A stretch of 34,291 nucleotides of DNA, from positions 1 to 34,291 of the forward strand of contig URQW01000029.1 in assembly GCA_900550105.1 (NCBI GenBank), read 5' to 3'. Under the pieces are notes generated by a model. It saw only the letters and a program-made list of their open reading frames with translations. It searched no databases and was not told where the DNA came from. Of this stretch, positions 33,710-34,291 are shown piece by piece (the stretch's first letter is position 1; each line of letters opens with the position of its first letter). A program made the position numbers and the translations under genes. Source of the stretch: an uncultured Pelosinus sp. Its GTDB lineage: Bacteria; Bacillota; Negativicutes; UMGS1260.

Positions 33710-34004
33710 TTTAGACATATTACTGCAGCAAGCAGTTCTGCATAAAACTGTAAACAAGCTAGTTGGCATTATGAGCCAGGAAGAAATGAAGAATCAATTA
33801 ATTAGGGCATTTATGGAGGACAACTTTTTTACTGTCGCGAAGAAGTACGACTTAGCAGAGGAAATAGTCATTCGCATCAGAGAAAACATAGCTACACAAA
33901 ATTATCGCAGGGCCATGCACCTATTAGTGATATTATACAATTATTTGGATATAAGGGTAGGGTTAAGAAGAGACACTCAGGACAGTTTAGATAGAGATAC
34001 TTAG
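33699..34004 (+). CDS. Small helical protein, last gene of the second dynamin operon
   Basis: A 101-aa protein that appears all-alpha (LDILLQQAVLHKTVNKLVGI, EEMKNQLIRAFMEDNFFTVA, NYRRAMHLLVILYNYLDIRV), with no known motif that I recognise. It overlaps the two-TM coiled-coil gene by 11 bp and has only a weak ribosome binding site, so it is probably coupled to it. It may be a chaperone, adaptor or inhibitor for the membrane protein. The lack of a clear terminator after it leaves open further genes to the right. Confidence 0.6.
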   Translation: MENNLDILLQQAVLHKTVNKLVGIMSQEEMKNQLIRAFMEDNFFTVAKKYDLAEEIVIRIRENIATQNYRRAMHLLVILYNYLDIRVGLRRDTQDSLDRDT

Positions 34005-34291
34005 TAAATTATCGTTGATAAACACGATGCGGAGACAGCATTCATAATATCTTGTCTATCGATAGAATTAGGGAGAATGCAGTAAATAGACTAAGTGGAC
34101 ATAAAACAGCTAAATATACTTCAATTTGATAGATTTTATGAAGTTTTTGAGGCTGAAAAAACAGTGTAAAATAGCCTTTGGTGTTCTCCTGAGCCGGAGG
34201 GGAACTATAGCTTAGTGATGTCGATAATGCTAAACTCTGTATTGGGTCTTTTTTTGGGTCTTTATGTATGTAAAGAGACAGATACTATTGT
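34005..34291. other. Right-hand non-coding stretch
   Basis: About 287 bp with no confident gene. It contains a perfect palindrome CTATCGATAG (34056-34065), a weak hairpin around 34183-34206 (GTTCTCC with GGGGAAC-type pairing) and the tandem TGGGTCTTT repeat (34242-34262). An open frame beginning ATG 34218 (hydrophobic MSIMLNSVLGLFLGLYVC) runs off the edge but lacks a well-spaced ribosome binding site. Confidence 0.4.

Noticed and set aside
1..34291. Shared 12-mer ATGTCGATAATG at 3-14 and 34218-34229 as possible attachment-site repeats
   Set aside because: Tens of 12-bp matches are expected by chance in 34 kb of this length, flanks do not continue the match, and neither copy is at a tRNA end or next to an integrase.
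1..34291. CRISPR association of the Cas4-like nuclease
   Set aside because: No direct-repeat array or other cas gene is present; the nuclease sits in a DUF932/ERF recombination operon.
34218..34291. Partial gene running off the right edge
   Set aside because: Only 24 codons are visible and the nearest GGAGGGG is 15 nt from the ATG; kept as a note in the non-coding entry.

Overview
The window looks like an accessory (mobile or integrated) region of a low-GC Bacillota, plausibly an anaerobic clostridial or Negativicutes lineage. The evidence is AT-rich sequence, strong AGGAGG-type ribosome binding sites, ATG/GTG/TTG starts and standard stops; I cannot fix the genus. Nearly every gene runs on the + strand. 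I see no rRNA, tRNA or CRISPR array.

Region 1 (1-5580) is a replication/recombination module of plasmid, phage or ICE type. It holds the C-terminal part of a primase/D5-helicase-like protein cut by the left edge, two small excisionase-type HTH genes on the - strand, and a + strand series: DUF932 protein, a small unknown, a RecB/Cas4-like PD-(D/E)XK nuclease with clustered cysteines, and an ERF-type single-strand annealing protein. The DUF932 and ERF genes each sit directly behind a hairpin with a U-tract. The DUF932 leader has a promoter-like sequence about 70 nt upstream of its hairpin, so regulated read-through is possible.

Region 2 (5580-7560) carries a two-TM GGDEF protein and an HTH-WYL regulator.

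Region 3 (about 6568-19944) is the first unusual unit. The WYL regulator is followed with tiny gaps or overlaps by dynamin-like GTPase 1 (membrane segment), dynamin-like GTPase 2, two paralogous proteins with a helical (possibly TerB-like) N-domain and a beta-helix-like C-domain, dynamin-like GTPase 3, a 1024-aa HerA/FtsK-type ATPase whose stop overlaps the start of a small LHH-family nuclease, and a SUKH (SMI1/KNR4) immunity protein. I know of no described system with this composition.

Region 4 (20088-22629) is a two-gene AAA ATPase + DUF4435/TOPRIM pair matching the PARIS (AriA/AriB) anti-phage architecture. A membrane-anchored DUF2939/DUF3298-like protein follows (22763-24037), then a small IS graveyard with IS256- and IS3-family transposase fragments (24090-24602).

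Region 5 (24772-34004) is the second unusual unit: three more dynamin-like GTPases in tandem, an unrecognised 389-aa protein, a two-TM coiled-coil protein and a 101-aa helical protein, all overlapping or within 11 bp of each other. The last about 287 bp hold no confident gene.

Overall this reads as a defence island next to mobile-element recombination genes, holding six different dynamin-like GTPases in two operons. A working model, which is inference, is that the GTPases assemble on membranes as hetero-oligomers to seal or remodel them during phage attack, while the beta-helix proteins recognise something and HerA-LHH and PARIS supply nucleolytic effector arms. The WYL protein would control the first operon.
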